64,000 nt of DNA, from NCBI GenBank assembly GCA_000814665.1, contig JWIH01000007.1:51703-115702 (forward strand). The letters are read 5' to 3'. A program made the translations under genes and the position numbers. The notes under the pieces are model-generated. The model made no database searches. It had not been told where the DNA came from and saw nothing but the letters and a program-made list of their open reading frames with translations. This DNA is from Pseudoalteromonas flavipulchra NCIMB 2033 = ATCC BAA-314 (GTDB lineage: Bacteria; Pseudomonadota; Gammaproteobacteria; Enterobacterales; Alteromonadaceae). Shown here piece by piece: positions 8,747-19,165 of this stretch (its first letter is position 1; the number at the start of each line of letters is the position of its first letter).

Positions 8747-10336
8747 TCAACGGTGGGCACTGTTTAATTTTCGAATAAACTGCTCAACAAGCACCTCTTG
8801 ATTTTCTAAAGCCTGTTCAGTGCTTCTCATCGTTTCATGCGTTTTACGCGCACTTTCCATAGACTCATCCGCAAGACCTGAAATTGTCACAGCATTAGCA
8901 TTTAGCTCATTAGAAACACTCGACATCTCTTCTGTCGATGTCGCAATTTGATAGTTCAACCCCGATATTTCATTGACTATCGTGTTGATCGTTTCAAGGC
9001 TCACTTTGGTGCCTTCAGCCTTTACTACACACTCCGAAGAGCGCTCTACTCCACTTTGAATAGCTGAGACAGCCCTTTCAGCACGTTGCCTCAGATCGGC
9101 AATAATACCATTAATCTCGGCAGTCGAATCTTGTGTCCTTTGCGCAAGCGCTCTTACCTCATCAGCAACAACCGCAAATCCTCGACCTTGCTCACCTGCA
9201 CGAGCAGCCTCAATGGCGGCATTTAAAGCGAGTAAATTAGTTTGCTCGGAGATCCCGCGGATCACGTCAACAACCCCTTCGATGTTAACCGTTTGCGCAT
9301 TAAGATCTTCTATATCTTTTTGCGTGCGAGATAACTCTTCCGATAAGGCATAATTATTTTCCATATTGTCATCAACGGCTTTGTTGCCTTTCACTACGGA
9401 CTCAAGCGCAGCTTCGGATTGCTGCGCTGCATTGTTAGTATTAGAAGCTATTTCACCAATCGACACTGACATCTGATTAATAGCTGTTGCTAAGGAGCCG
9501 GTTTGCGCTTGCTGTCGATTTAAAATATCAGAACTCGTTTTGCATTCTTGCATCGTTTTGGTTGCGTACTCTGAAACGGTGGCGCTAGCATCTTTAACAC
9601 GCCCAAGCACAGCCCGAAGCTCGGATTCTCTAGCAAGTAAGGCAAGCTCTATAGAAGCGACATCATTAACCTTATTAAGATACACTTTTTGCATCAGTGG
9701 GTTATCGTATACTTTTTTTGCCTTTTCGCTGAGCGACCGCACTGGAGCAAGGCGAGAATAAGTAATAAATAATACAGCAAGAGTAAGCAAAGTTTCAGCG
9801 AGGTAATTCCAAGGTGATGATAAAGTTGAGATCAACATGGTTAAGACATAGAAAACGATGATTATTGCCATCATTTGAGCTGACAAAGACCAAGAGGCTC
9901 GAGTAAATTTACTTAGTGACACACCGTTATTTAAATCAGTGTAGATTTCCTCTGCACGGTTAACGACCTCCCGGCTCGGCTTTGTCCTCACTGATTGATA
10001 TTCGACAGTCTTACCTGATGCATCTTTAATAGGAGTAACAAAAGCATTAACCCAATAGTGATCGCCATTCTTGCAGCGGTTTTTAACCATTCCCATCCAA
10101 GGTTTGCCCGCTTCGATATAATCCCATAGGTTCTTGAAAGCGGCTTTAGGCATTGTTGGATGCCTAACGATATTATGGGGCTTCCCCTCTAACTCACTAA
10201 GTGAAAACCCTGCAACTTCACAAAACTGCGAATTCGCATACTTTATCTGACCTTTTACGTTTGTCGTTGAAAGTAGATTGTAAGAACTTGGATAATCATT
10301 CTCTTTTCCTGTGTAATCAGCTCTACCTTTTGTCAT
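8747..10336 (-). CDS. PAS-domain methyl-accepting chemotaxis protein (Aer-like)
   Basis: A 529-residue chemoreceptor. The N-terminal PAS domain (about residues 20-125) contains the Aer-type pattern [25 protein letters not shown] and W near [23 protein letters not shown], the fold that binds FAD in E. coli Aer. Two closely spaced TM helices follow (about 150-195), so the protein has almost no periplasmic part and senses from the cytoplasm. The signalling domain (about 270-500) ends in the hairpin tip with [19 protein letters not shown]. Energy or redox taxis is the likely role by analogy. A short AT-rich region with a palindromic repeat lies upstream. Confidence 0.9.
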   Translation of the reverse strand: MTKGRADYTGKENDYPSSYNLLSTTNVKGQIKYANSQFCEVAGFSLSELEGKPHNIVRHPTMPKAAFKNLWDYIEAGKPWMGMVKNRCKNGDHYWVNAFVTPIKDASGKTVEYQSVRTKPSREVVNRAEEIYTDLNNGVSLSKFTRASWSLSAQMMAIIIVFYVLTMLISTLSSPWNYLAETLLTLAVLFITYSRLAPVRSLSEKAKKVYDNPLMQKVYLNKVNDVASIELALLARESELRAVLGRVKDASATVSEYATKTMQECKTSSDILNRQQAQTGSLATAINQMSVSIGEIASNTNNAAQQSEAALESVVKGNKAVDDNMENNYALSEELSRTQKDIEDLNAQTVNIEGVVDVIRGISEQTNLLALNAAIEAARAGEQGRGFAVVADEVRALAQRTQDSTAEINGIIADLRQRAERAVSAIQSGVERSSECVVKAEGTKVSLETINTIVNEISGLNYQIATSTEEMSSVSNELNANAVTISGLADESMESARKTHETMRSTEQALENQEVLVEQFIRKLNSAHR

Positions 10337-10444
10337 AGCTCGCTCTCGATTAAAAAGGGCAATAGATAATAAATTATTACTTTCTTAAAAACCGTAAGAG
10401 ATTTCACCGAAAGACTGATTGAGATCATAGTGAAATATAATTTG

Positions 10445-10506
10445 ATACCAATTTACACAATTAAGTGTGCAATTTTGAAGGATCAAGTACTAAGACAAAT
10501 TGGTAT
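10445..10506. repeat. Short ATACCAATTT-bounded palindromic repeat
   Basis: ATACCAATTT at 10445-10454 is matched by its exact complement AAATTGGTAT at 10497-10506, enclosing 42 bp with a smaller ACAC/GTGT inverted repeat. Elements ending in ATACCAATT are, from memory, frequent in Shewanella and Pseudoalteromonas intergenic regions. It sits upstream of the Aer-like chemoreceptor and downstream of the last tRNA-Glu. Confidence 0.6.
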
Positions 10507-10621
10507 GAATACTTAACGAACAACAGAAAGTTAATATAAAAGCTAGCAGAGTTCTGAGCTTAAACAACAAAGGAAGGCGAATATGAATATTTTTATGATG
10601 AGAGTAGAATAAAAAAGTAAG

Positions 10622-10697
10622 TGGCGTCCCCTAGGGGATTCGAACCCCTGTTACCGCCGTGAAAGGGCGGTGTCCTAGGCCTCTAGACGAAGGGGAC
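10622..10697 (-). tRNA. tRNA-Glu(TTC), copy 6 in transcription order
   Basis: 76-nt cloverleaf with encoded CCA. The acceptor stem GTCCCCT pairs with AGGGGAC, the anticodon loop reads CTTTCAC (anticodon TTC), and the T arm has GTTCGAATC. It is the distal gene of the leftward Ala-Glu array. All six Glu copies look identical. Confidence 0.97.
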
Positions 10698-10856
10698 GCA
10701 GAAATTGTTTTGCAAATCACCGATTTGCTATTTCTGTGTTAGATGAGACCGAGCCTGCGAGGCGAATGGCCTTATCAAAAACAGAAAGTTTTCTGTGTCA
10801 CTAGGACTTTATTAGCTGTTTATTCTCTCGCTAATCGAGTTACCTACCGAAGTAAG

Positions 10857-10932
10857 TGGCGTCCCCTAGGGGATTCGAACCCCTGTTACCGCCGTGAAAG
10901 GGCGGTGTCCTAGGCCTCTAGACGAAGGGGAC
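10857..10932 (-). tRNA. tRNA-Glu(TTC), copy 5
   Basis: Identical 76-nt gene with anticodon TTC and encoded CCA. It is separated from the distal copy by a 159-nt spacer repeated between the other copies. Confidence 0.97.
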
Positions 10933-11092
10933 GCAGAAATTGTTTTGCAAATCACCGATTTGCTATTTCTGTGTTAGATGAGACCGAGCCTGCGAGGCGA
11001 ATGGCCCTATCAAAAACAGAAAGTTTTCTGTGTCACTAGGACTTTATTTAGCTGTTTATTCTCTTGCTAACCGAGTTACTTACCAAACTAAG

Positions 11093-11168
11093 TGGCGTCC
11101 CCTAGGGGATTCGAACCCCTGTTACCGCCGTGAAAGGGCGGTGTCCTAGGCCTCTAGACGAAGGGGAC
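11093..11168 (-). tRNA. tRNA-Glu(TTC), copy 4
   Basis: Identical 76-nt gene, anticodon TTC, CCA encoded, 236 bp from the next copy. Confidence 0.97.
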
Positions 11169-11328
11169 GCAGAAATTGTTTTGCAAATCATCGATTTGCT
11201 ATTTCTGTGTTAGATGAGACCGAGCCTGCGAGGCGAATGGCCCTATCAAAAACAGAAAGTTTTCTGTGTCACTAGGACTTTATTTAGCTGTTTATTCTCT
11301 TGCTAACCGAGTTACTTACCAAAGTAAG

Positions 11329-11404
11329 TGGCGTCCCCTAGGGGATTCGAACCCCTGTTACCGCCGTGAAAGGGCGGTGTCCTAGGCCTCTAGACGAAGG
11401 GGAC
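11329..11404 (-). tRNA. tRNA-Glu(TTC), copy 3
   Basis: Identical 76-nt gene, anticodon TTC, CCA encoded, same 236-bp period. Confidence 0.97.
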
Positions 11405-11564
11405 GCAGAAATTGTTTTGCAAATCATCGATTTGCTATTTCTGTGTTAGATGAGACCGAGCCTGCGAGGCGAATGGCCCTATCAAAAACAGAAAGTTTTC
11501 TGTGTCACTAGGACTTTATTTAGCTGTTTATTCTCTTGCTAATCGAGTTACTTACCAAAGTAAG

Positions 11565-11640
11565 TGGCGTCCCCTAGGGGATTCGAACCCCTGTTACCGC
11601 CGTGAAAGGGCGGTGTCCTAGGCCTCTAGACGAAGGGGAC
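11565..11640 (-). tRNA. tRNA-Glu(TTC), copy 2
   Basis: Identical 76-nt gene, anticodon TTC, CCA encoded. Its downstream spacer differs slightly from the others, for example ATTATTTTGC instead of ATTGTTTTGC. Confidence 0.97.
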
Positions 11641-11802
11641 GCAGAAATTATTTTGCAAATCACTGATTTGCAATTTCTGCGTTAGATGAGACCGAGCCTT
11701 CGAGGCGAATGGCCTTATCAAAAAACAGAAAGTTTTTCTGTGTCACTAGGACTTTATTTAGCTGTTTATTCTCTCGCCAACCGAGTTACCTACCGAAGTA
11801 AG

Positions 11803-11878
11803 TGGCGTCCCCTAGGGGATTCGAACCCCTGTTACCGCCGTGAAAGGGCGGTGTCCTAGGCCTCTAGACGAAGGGGAC
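11803..11878 (-). tRNA. tRNA-Glu(TTC), copy 1 (promoter-proximal)
   Basis: Identical 76-nt gene, anticodon TTC, CCA encoded. It follows tRNA-Ala by 75 nt; that Ala-Glu spacer is unrelated to the Glu-Glu spacers. Confidence 0.97.
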
Positions 11879-11953
11879 ACAATATCAAATAACTTCGCAC
11901 TCGAGGCGTTGCCATTTGAATTATGTACTAGGACATATGCACTAACGATAAAT

Positions 11954-12029
<76 letters not shown>

Positions 12030-12078
12030 ATAATAGTCAGACTTGAACTGCTAGCCTGTATCGCTGAGTGCGGGGCGC

Positions 12079-12107
12079 ATTCTATGCAGGAGCAAAAATA
12101 AAGTCAA
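12079..12107 (-). promoter_or_regulatory. Sigma70 promoter of the tRNA-Ala/Glu array
   Basis: On the minus strand, TTGACT (12107-12102), a 17-bp spacer and TAGAAT (12084-12079) are followed by the GC-rich discriminator GCGCCCCGC. That discriminator is typical of stable-RNA promoters under ppGpp/DksA control. The first tRNA starts about 50 bp downstream. Confidence 0.85.
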
Positions 12108-12201
12108 CAACTTTTATGAAAGTTTTTTCTAACTGATTCATTTTAAATCAAGAAGCGTAGAATATAACCAAACAGTTCCCCTTTGCAAGCCTAACACCTT
12201 G

Positions 12202-12273
12202 AATTGGATTATTTATTACACAATTTAAAACGCATAGTTACCGCACCTCTGCGTTTTTGTTTTAAATCCAATT
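12202..12273. repeat. Nested inverted repeat between the two tRNA arrays
   Basis: AATTGGATT (12202-12210) pairs with AATCCAATT (12265-12273). Inside, AAAACGCA (12227-12234) pairs with TGCGTTTT (12251-12258), followed by a T-rich run on the plus strand. The inner part looks like a rightward intrinsic terminator, but no known transcript should enter from the left here. The rest of 12110-12480 holds nothing I can name apart from the small hairpin CTCTTC-TATAAT-GAAGAG at 12413-12430. Confidence 0.5.
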
Positions 12274-12485
12274 AGGCCAGAGTGATTTACGGCTCTTTTC
12301 TTTTTCAGCATGGTACCTAATCCAGCTTGATCCCGCGCTATAGCATACAAAGCTCAGCAACCTATTTCCCCCAAGTTAAGAGATTCTTGGACCAAAAATA
12401 TAAGACCCCTCACCTCTTCTATAATGAAGAGCTTAAAGCATTGAACATAAAAACATCACACAGTATAGTTTTTTAAAGTTAAGTG

Positions 12486-12513
12486 TTGACTCTTTTCAAA
12501 CTAAACCTATAAT
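12486..12513 (+). promoter_or_regulatory. Sigma70 promoter of the tRNA-Val array
   Basis: TTGACT (12486-12491), a 16-bp spacer and a perfect TATAAT (12508-12513) are followed by the GC-rich discriminator ACCGCCCC. The first tRNA-Val starts 35 bp downstream. The form is that of a strong, stringently controlled stable-RNA promoter. Confidence 0.9.
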
Positions 12514-12548
12514 ACCGCCCCACAACGGCAGACGTTGTAATACAATTT

Positions 12549-12624
12549 GGGTTGTTAGCTCAGTTGGGAGAGCATCGCCCTTACAAGGCGAGGGTCACTG
12601 GTTCAAGTCCAGTACAACCCACCA
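12549..12624 (+). tRNA. tRNA-Val(TAC), copy 1
   Basis: 76-nt cloverleaf with encoded CCA: acceptor GGGTTGT against ACAACCC, anticodon stem TCGCC/GGCGA, loop CTTACAA with anticodon TAC, T loop TTCAAGT. It is the promoter-proximal gene of the rightward array. Confidence 0.97.
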
Positions 12625-12689
12625 ATTCTATTCTTAGATTAGAATTGGATATTAAACTCGATTCAAGAGTATAAATTGAAACACAATTT

Positions 12690-12765
12690 GGGTTGTTAGC
12701 TCAGTTGGGAGAGCATCGCCCTTACAAGGCGAGGGTCACTGGTTCAAGTCCAGTACAACCCACCA
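12690..12765 (+). tRNA. tRNA-Val(TAC), copy 2
   Basis: Identical gene exactly 141 bp from the first copy, CCA encoded. Confidence 0.97.
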
Positions 12766-12830
12766 TTTCTACTCTTAGATTAGAATTGGACATTAAACTC
12801 TATTCAAGAGTATAAATTGAAACACAATTT

Positions 12831-12906
12831 GGGTTGTTAGCTCAGTTGGGAGAGCATCGCCCTTACAAGGCGAGGGTCACTGGTTCAAGTCCAGTACAAC
12901 CCACCA
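12831..12906 (+). tRNA. tRNA-Val(TAC), copy 3
   Basis: Identical gene, 141-bp period, CCA encoded. Confidence 0.97.
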
Positions 12907-12971
12907 CTTCTACTCTTAGATTAGAATTGGACATTAAACTCAATTCAAGAGTATAAATTGAAACACAATTT

Positions 12972-13047
12972 GGGTTGTTAGCTCAGTTGGGAGAGCATCG
13001 CCCTTACAAGGCGAGGGTCACTGGTTCAAGTCCAGTACAACCCACCA
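12972..13047 (+). tRNA. tRNA-Val(TAC), copy 4
   Basis: Identical gene, 141-bp period, CCA encoded. Confidence 0.97.
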
Positions 13048-13112
13048 CTTCTACTCTTAGATTAGAATTGGACATTAAACTCAATTCAAGAGTATAAATT
13101 GAAACACAATTT

Positions 13113-13188
13113 GGGTTGTTAGCTCAGTTGGGAGAGCATCGCCCTTACAAGGCGAGGGTCACTGGTTCAAGTCCAGTACAACCCACCA
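13113..13188 (+). tRNA. tRNA-Val(TAC), copy 5
   Basis: Identical gene, 141-bp period, CCA encoded. Confidence 0.97.
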
Positions 13189-13253
13189 CTTCTACTCTTA
13201 GATTAGAATTGGACATTAAACTCAATTCAAGAGTATAAATTGAAACACAATTT

Positions 13254-13329
13254 GGGTTGTTAGCTCAGTTGGGAGAGCATCGCCCTTACAAGGCGAGGGT
13301 CACTGGTTCAAGTCCAGTACAACCCACCA
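13254..13329 (+). tRNA. tRNA-Val(TAC), copy 6
   Basis: Identical gene, last of the array. The sequence after its CCA diverges from the spacer repeat within a few bases. Confidence 0.97.
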
Positions 13330-13723
13330 CTTTATTTTCTAGATAGAGTGGCCGATACAAAACATCACGCTAAGTCTAAGCAAGGCTAAAACCATAACTT
13401 TAAATCTAGTACAAGACACTTTTTCACTTTATTTATAGTCATTGTTACTTGTCACATACTCAAACAGCACATCAAACTGAATAAATTTAAACCTGCCATA
13501 AAGCCCATAGAAACAACCTCGTTTTTATCATTTATTAACTAATTAGTTACTCTTCTTAGCCTCCCAAATTTTAGTTATATCCTTAACAATTTTGCCACTA
13601 ACCTCAGTAAATAGTTGGGATAAGCTAAATAGACTAACCTACTAAAAATGAGTTAATTTTTGTTTTCAAAACTACACCTAAGTACTAGACTAGAAGCAAA
13701 GCCATTGTCTAAAAATTGTTTCT
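13330..13723. other. Intergenic region after the tRNA-Val array
   Basis: 394 bp without a credible ORF. CCACT and AGTGG (13327-13351) could form a weak end-of-array hairpin without a U-tract. The palindrome TAACTAATTAGTTA lies near 13535. The promoter of the downstream TPR gene must be in the AT-rich right half, but I cannot place it with confidence. Confidence 0.45.
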
Positions 13724-15355
13724 ATGTCAGCTCCATCTATTCAAAATGCCAAAATGTTAATCGTTGAAGATCAACCATTAGCATTGAGCTATATGAAACA
13801 ATCTTTAGAACAGTTAGATTTCAGAAATTTAAAATTTGCAGAAAGTGCAGACAGTGCAAAAGAGCTTTGCACTATCAATAAGTTTGATCTCATCGTATGC
13901 TCTTTTGGTTTAGCAAAAAAGCAAAATGGCTATCAATTTTATGAAGAGTTACGGTCCAAACAGTTAATTCGCTCAAGTACCGCTTTTATTTTTATTTCTT
14001 CTGAAACTAGCCCCGAGTTAGTCCATAGTATTATCGAACTCCAACCCGATGACTTTTTAGTTAAGCCCTTTTCAATAAAAGAACTACAAAACCGTATAGA
14101 ACGAGTTTTAAAGCGTAAACAGGCTTTAAGGCATATAAACTTGCTTGTAGACGATAAGAACTATTCAAAGGCCTTAAAAGCGCTAGATCTAGAACTAGAC
14201 AACAAAGATCATAACTACACTTCCCTACTCCTAAAGCTAAAAGGAGAACTTCTACTCAGACTTAATCAACTAGAAGAAGCTAAGTCTTTTTACAAGTCGG
14301 TTTTGGCTCTGCAAAAGTTTACATGGGCTAAGCTAGGCTTGGTCGAGGCGCTCATTACCAACAATGAAGATGTTATTGCTCAAAAGATGTTAAAAACCTT
14401 AATCGAGCGACCGGAAACTCGTCTTCCTGCGCTCGATTTATTGAGCAAACTCGAAATAAAGCTAAACCAATATGAGAATGCCCAACAATTGTTAGAGCAA
14501 GCAATTGAGATGGCACCCAGAAACATAAATAGGCAACAGTCACTTGGTCGAGTTGCGCAAATTAATCACGACTATGAAGCCAGCTATAAAGCGCATAAAG
14601 ATATCGCAAGTTTCGCGCGCTACTCGATCCATGACAAACCCGAAGTGTATTTGAATGCAGCACGAGCTGGAATAGACTTTGCCCTGAGTACCGATCAATC
14701 AGACCAAGTTACTCGTCTCACAAGGCAGACACAACAATACCTGAGTGATTTAAAGCACCAATTTCCAAACGCACAAACCCAAGCGCAAATCGATGTCCTC
14801 AACGCCCGCGTCCATTATCTAAAAGATGAGCATAAAAAAGCGAAACAACTGCTAGAACAGTTAGAAGATGAACCCGTTATTCGCTCGGTAGATTCCACTT
14901 TAGACAAAGCAAAAGCACTACATGAGGTGGGATTAAACCACAAAGCTCAGGAGCTATTTAGTCAAGTTATTGCACACTGTGAGCGCCACAACTCAAGCGC
15001 AGATCCCATCACAATGCACTATCTATATCAGCAGCAGCAAGAGAAAAAAGAGATCACTATGGGCCCAAGAGAGCTCAATAACCATGCGGTCACACAGTTT
15101 AACAAAGGACAATATGAAACCGCTTTGGAGGCATTCACTCAAGCATTTAGAATTATGCCTAAAAACTCGGGAATAGCGCTGAATTTACTGCAATGTATGA
15201 GTGATAGTTGCGCTAAGTCAGGAAGTACATTTAATTCCAATTTAGCAAAGCGTTGTACTACCTTGCTAAATCAGTCTGAGTTGGATAGTGAACAGCAGAT
15301 CCGCTACGGTAAACTCAAAGCTAAACTAAATGAAATGAAACTCGACTTTGAGTAA
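13724..15355 (+). CDS. TPR protein with degenerate receiver domain
   Basis: A 543-residue soluble protein. Residues 9-130 have the response-regulator fold: MLIVEDQP acidic pair, FIFISSE and FLVKPFS with the conserved lysine. The expected phospho-acceptor aspartate is serine instead: the strand reads FDLIVCSFGL with Ser60 (codon TCT). The rest is built of tetratricopeptide repeats: helical pairs around LLLRLNQLEEAKSFYKSVL, LLEQAIEMAPRNINRQQSLGRVAQ, and a last one at NKGQYETALEAFTQAFRIMP. It is probably a scaffold that is not controlled by phosphorylation. No kinase gene is adjacent. The partner and process are unknown. Confidence 0.85.
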   Translation: MSAPSIQNAKMLIVEDQPLALSYMKQSLEQLDFRNLKFAESADSAKELCTINKFDLIVCSFGLAKKQNGYQFYEELRSKQLIRSSTAFIFISSETSPELVHSIIELQPDDFLVKPFSIKELQNRIERVLKRKQALRHINLLVDDKNYSKALKALDLELDNKDHNYTSLLLKLKGELLLRLNQLEEAKSFYKSVLALQKFTWAKLGLVEALITNNEDVIAQKMLKTLIERPETRLPALDLLSKLEIKLNQYENAQQLLEQAIEMAPRNINRQQSLGRVAQINHDYEASYKAHKDIASFARYSIHDKPEVYLNAARAGIDFALSTDQSDQVTRLTRQTQQYLSDLKHQFPNAQTQAQIDVLNARVHYLKDEHKKAKQLLEQLEDEPVIRSVDSTLDKAKALHEVGLNHKAQELFSQVIAHCERHNSSADPITMHYLYQQQQEKKEITMGPRELNNHAVTQFNKGQYETALEAFTQAFRIMPKNSGIALNLLQCMSDSCAKSGSTFNSNLAKRCTTLLNQSELDSEQQIRYGKLKAKLNEMKLDFE

Positions 15356-15377
15356 TCACTTGTTTATCGCAATTGAG

Positions 15378-15818
15378 CTATTTCTTTTCCATCGCAAGGG
15401 CATTAACACAATAACGCAGTCCACTTGGTTCAGGGCCGTCAGGGAATACGTGACCTAAGTGGCTATCACATACATTACAAGTGATTTCGACGCGCGTCAT
15501 TCCATGGCTCTTATCGCCATGATACGCAACCGCTTCCACTGCTGCAGGCTGTGTAAACGAGGGCCAACCAGAGCCACTATCAAACTTTTCTTCGGCATCG
15601 AATAACAACTCGCCACAGCATACACAGTAGTATTTACCAGGTTCAAAAAGCTGACAACTTTGTGAGCTAAACGGGCGTTCAGTCCCCTTTTTCCTGGTGA
15701 TCATGTAAATTTCTGGAGCAAGCTCTGATTGCCATTGCTGGTCCGATTTTTCAACTCGGCGAGGAGCAACAGGATTACCATTTCTGGCAAAGTTTAGTAT
15801 ATCTAACCACTTTAACAT
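15378..15818 (-). CDS. msrB: Peptide-methionine (R)-S-oxide reductase MsrB
   Basis: Repairs the R epimer of methionine sulfoxide in oxidised proteins, using thioredoxin. 146 residues. The zinc site is formed by the cysteine pairs in YCVCCGELL and CNVCDSHLGHVF, and the catalytic cysteine is in LRYCVNALAM near the C terminus. SGSGWPSF is the substrate-binding tryptophan motif. There is no signal peptide, so it acts in the cytosol. It is last in a leftward run ligA, DUF2919 gene, msrB with spacings of 1-5 nt. Confidence 0.95.
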   Translation of the reverse strand: MLKWLDILNFARNGNPVAPRRVEKSDQQWQSELAPEIYMITRKKGTERPFSSQSCQLFEPGKYYCVCCGELLFDAEEKFDSGSGWPSFTQPAAVEAVAYHGDKSHGMTRVEITCNVCDSHLGHVFPDGPEPSGLRYCVNALAMEKK

Positions 15819-15819
15819 C

Positions 15820-16332
15820 TCAATTCTCTCTCTTGTTTACTTCTGTCTTTTGCTCTTCAACAGGAAGTGGCCAATCGCCAAAAAAGCAACTTAGATAGCG
15901 GCTTTTAATTAAATATAAAAGTACCCAACTCACCAACACAATTTGTACGGCAATATAAGGAGAAAAACTATAATGGGTTTTCCCAGCTTGCAGGATCAAC
16001 CACGCTAAATCGAGTACTGCTGTTAATATAAGTGGCAAACGCATATAACGCCAGACGGCTGCCAGCTTTGGAGAGCTTGTTGGTCGCCTAAGAGAAAACA
16101 CAACGGTTGGTATGAGCGCGATACAAGCGATCCCTGTCGCGACAAAAAAGTGAAACTTAGACTCAAAGAATAACGACATCAAATCCAAGTCTGGGCGTCT
16201 CGCAAGTGCAGAAAACACCCAAATAAGCAACGGGCGGAGCAACACAACCAGCGCTAAATTAAAAGCGCTTGGCGTACGATAAACGCCATATTTATCCCAG
16301 TATTCAGGGCCGTATCGTGTTACTGATTTCAT
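15820..16332 (-). CDS. DUF2919 family inner-membrane protein
   Basis: A 170-residue integral membrane protein with four hydrophobic helices: about residues 24-43, 62-80, 95-113 and 124-142. The N-terminal motif YWDKYGVYRTPSAFNLALVVLLRPLL and the run YRTP...RP resemble YfeZ/DUF2919 proteins, as far as I recall. Its function is not established in any species known to me. It sits between ligA and msrB in one leftward transcription unit, with start and stop codons a few bases from its neighbours. Confidence 0.75.
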   Translation of the reverse strand: MKSVTRYGPEYWDKYGVYRTPSAFNLALVVLLRPLLIWVFSALARRPDLDLMSLFFESKFHFFVATGIACIALIPTVVFSLRRPTSSPKLAAVWRYMRLPLILTAVLDLAWLILQAGKTHYSFSPYIAVQIVLVSWVLLYLIKSRYLSCFFGDWPLPVEEQKTEVNKREN

Positions 16333-16336
16333 TTTA

Positions 16337-18355
<2,019 letters not shown>

Positions 18356-18371
18356 TTAAACCTCTAAACGT

Positions 18372-18404
18372 AAAAAGCCACCAGCGGATGCCAGTGGCTT
18401 AAAA
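18372..18404 (-). terminator. Intrinsic terminator after zipA
   Basis: On the minus strand the stem AAGCCACTGG/CTGGTGGCTT has a 6-nt loop and a following T-run. It lies between zipA and ligA, so ligA either has its own promoter in this short gap or depends on read-through. Confidence 0.8.
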
Positions 18405-18421
18405 ATGATTCTAAGTAGCGA

Positions 18422-19147
18422 TTAAGCGGCGAATTCACGCACTTTTTCAACATAACCACGCACGGCTTCAACCGTTAACGGTTCGCGGTCTTTATCAAGT
18501 ACGGTTGCGCCAAACTCTTCAGCTAATTTTTTCGATGCACTGTGAAGCATATTAAATGCAGCCAAGTTATCGCCTTCACAAGGTAAGGTCATAAATAGAC
18601 TAATGCCAGCGGTGCTAAATTGTTCCATGTTATCGATATCAAACGTACCTGGGTTGTACATGTTTACCAATCTAAATAACACAGGACCATTTCCGGACGG
18701 CTCTAAATGGCGATTAAAGAAGCCCTCATCAGAATATTTAAACCCAAGGCTTAACACGGTTGGTAACAACCTAGAACCTGCCATTTTCAGGCCTTCAGGC
18801 ATATGAACGTGAAGAATAATAAAGTCTTGTGGCTCTATTGCACTCTCTTCAGGCTCAGCCTCTTCAGAGCCACTGCTCTCAGTTTGCACCTCAGTTTCAG
18901 ACTCTTCCGTCGTTATAATGCCCTCAGTCGCAGGCTCGTCATCTACCGCACTAAAGGTCATCTCTCCAATTTCAGGTTCGTCAGGCTCTTTATCGTGATT
19001 CGGCGTTTGCTCTTTGAGTTCATTGGGCTCCTTTTTAGAAGCTTTATCGCTGCTCTTCTTACGAACAGACCAAAGTCCATGTATGAGTAACCCGCCTATG
19101 ACCAACGCACTGATCACAATTAATGCCCATCTTAACTCTGTGGCCAT
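18422..19147 (-). CDS. zipA: Cell division protein ZipA
   Basis: Anchors FtsZ polymers to the inner membrane at the division site. 241 residues with the ZipA layout: an N-terminal TM anchor (about 7-27, LIVISALVIGGLLIHGLW), a short basic stretch, and a flexible acidic linker rich in E, S and T (about 35-110). The C-terminal FtsZ-binding domain starts at DFIILHVHMPEG and includes MYNPGTFDIDNME. The linker is shorter than in E. coli ZipA (about 330 residues in total). It starts 18 nt after the smc stop, so smc and zipA are probably one unit. Confidence 0.95.
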   Translation of the reverse strand: MATELRWALIVISALVIGGLLIHGLWSVRKKSSDKASKKEPNELKEQTPNHDKEPDEPEIGEMTFSAVDDEPATEGIITTEESETEVQTESSGSEEAEPEESAIEPQDFIILHVHMPEGLKMAGSRLLPTVLSLGFKYSDEGFFNRHLEPSGNGPVLFRLVNMYNPGTFDIDNMEQFSTAGISLFMTLPCEGDNLAAFNMLHSASKKLAEEFGATVLDKDREPLTVEAVRGYVEKVREFAA

Positions 19148-19165
19148 TGCTCACCTTTTTTGTTG

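Larger units (their letters stand above)
10622..11878 (-). repeat. Six-copy tandem tRNA-Glu array, 235-238 bp period
   Basis: The gene-to-gene distances are 235, 236, 236, 236 and 238 bp, and the spacers are nearly identical. Each spacer carries an inverted repeat built from AGAAAT and ATTTCT flanking GCAAATC/GATTTGC, and a second from ACAGAAA and TTTCTGT. These probably fold in the precursor and guide RNase processing. The near-identity indicates recent amplification or ongoing homogenisation. Confidence 0.9.
12549..13329 (+). repeat. Six-copy tandem tRNA-Val array, exact 141-bp period
   Basis: All five gene-to-gene distances are exactly 141 bp. The 65-nt spacers differ at only a few positions (for example CTCGATTC, CTCTATTC and CTCAATTC). 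Each spacer has an inverted repeat using ACTCTT and GAATTG against CAATTC and AAGAGT, a likely processing hairpin. The lack of any length change points to recent or continuing homogenisation. Confidence 0.9.
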
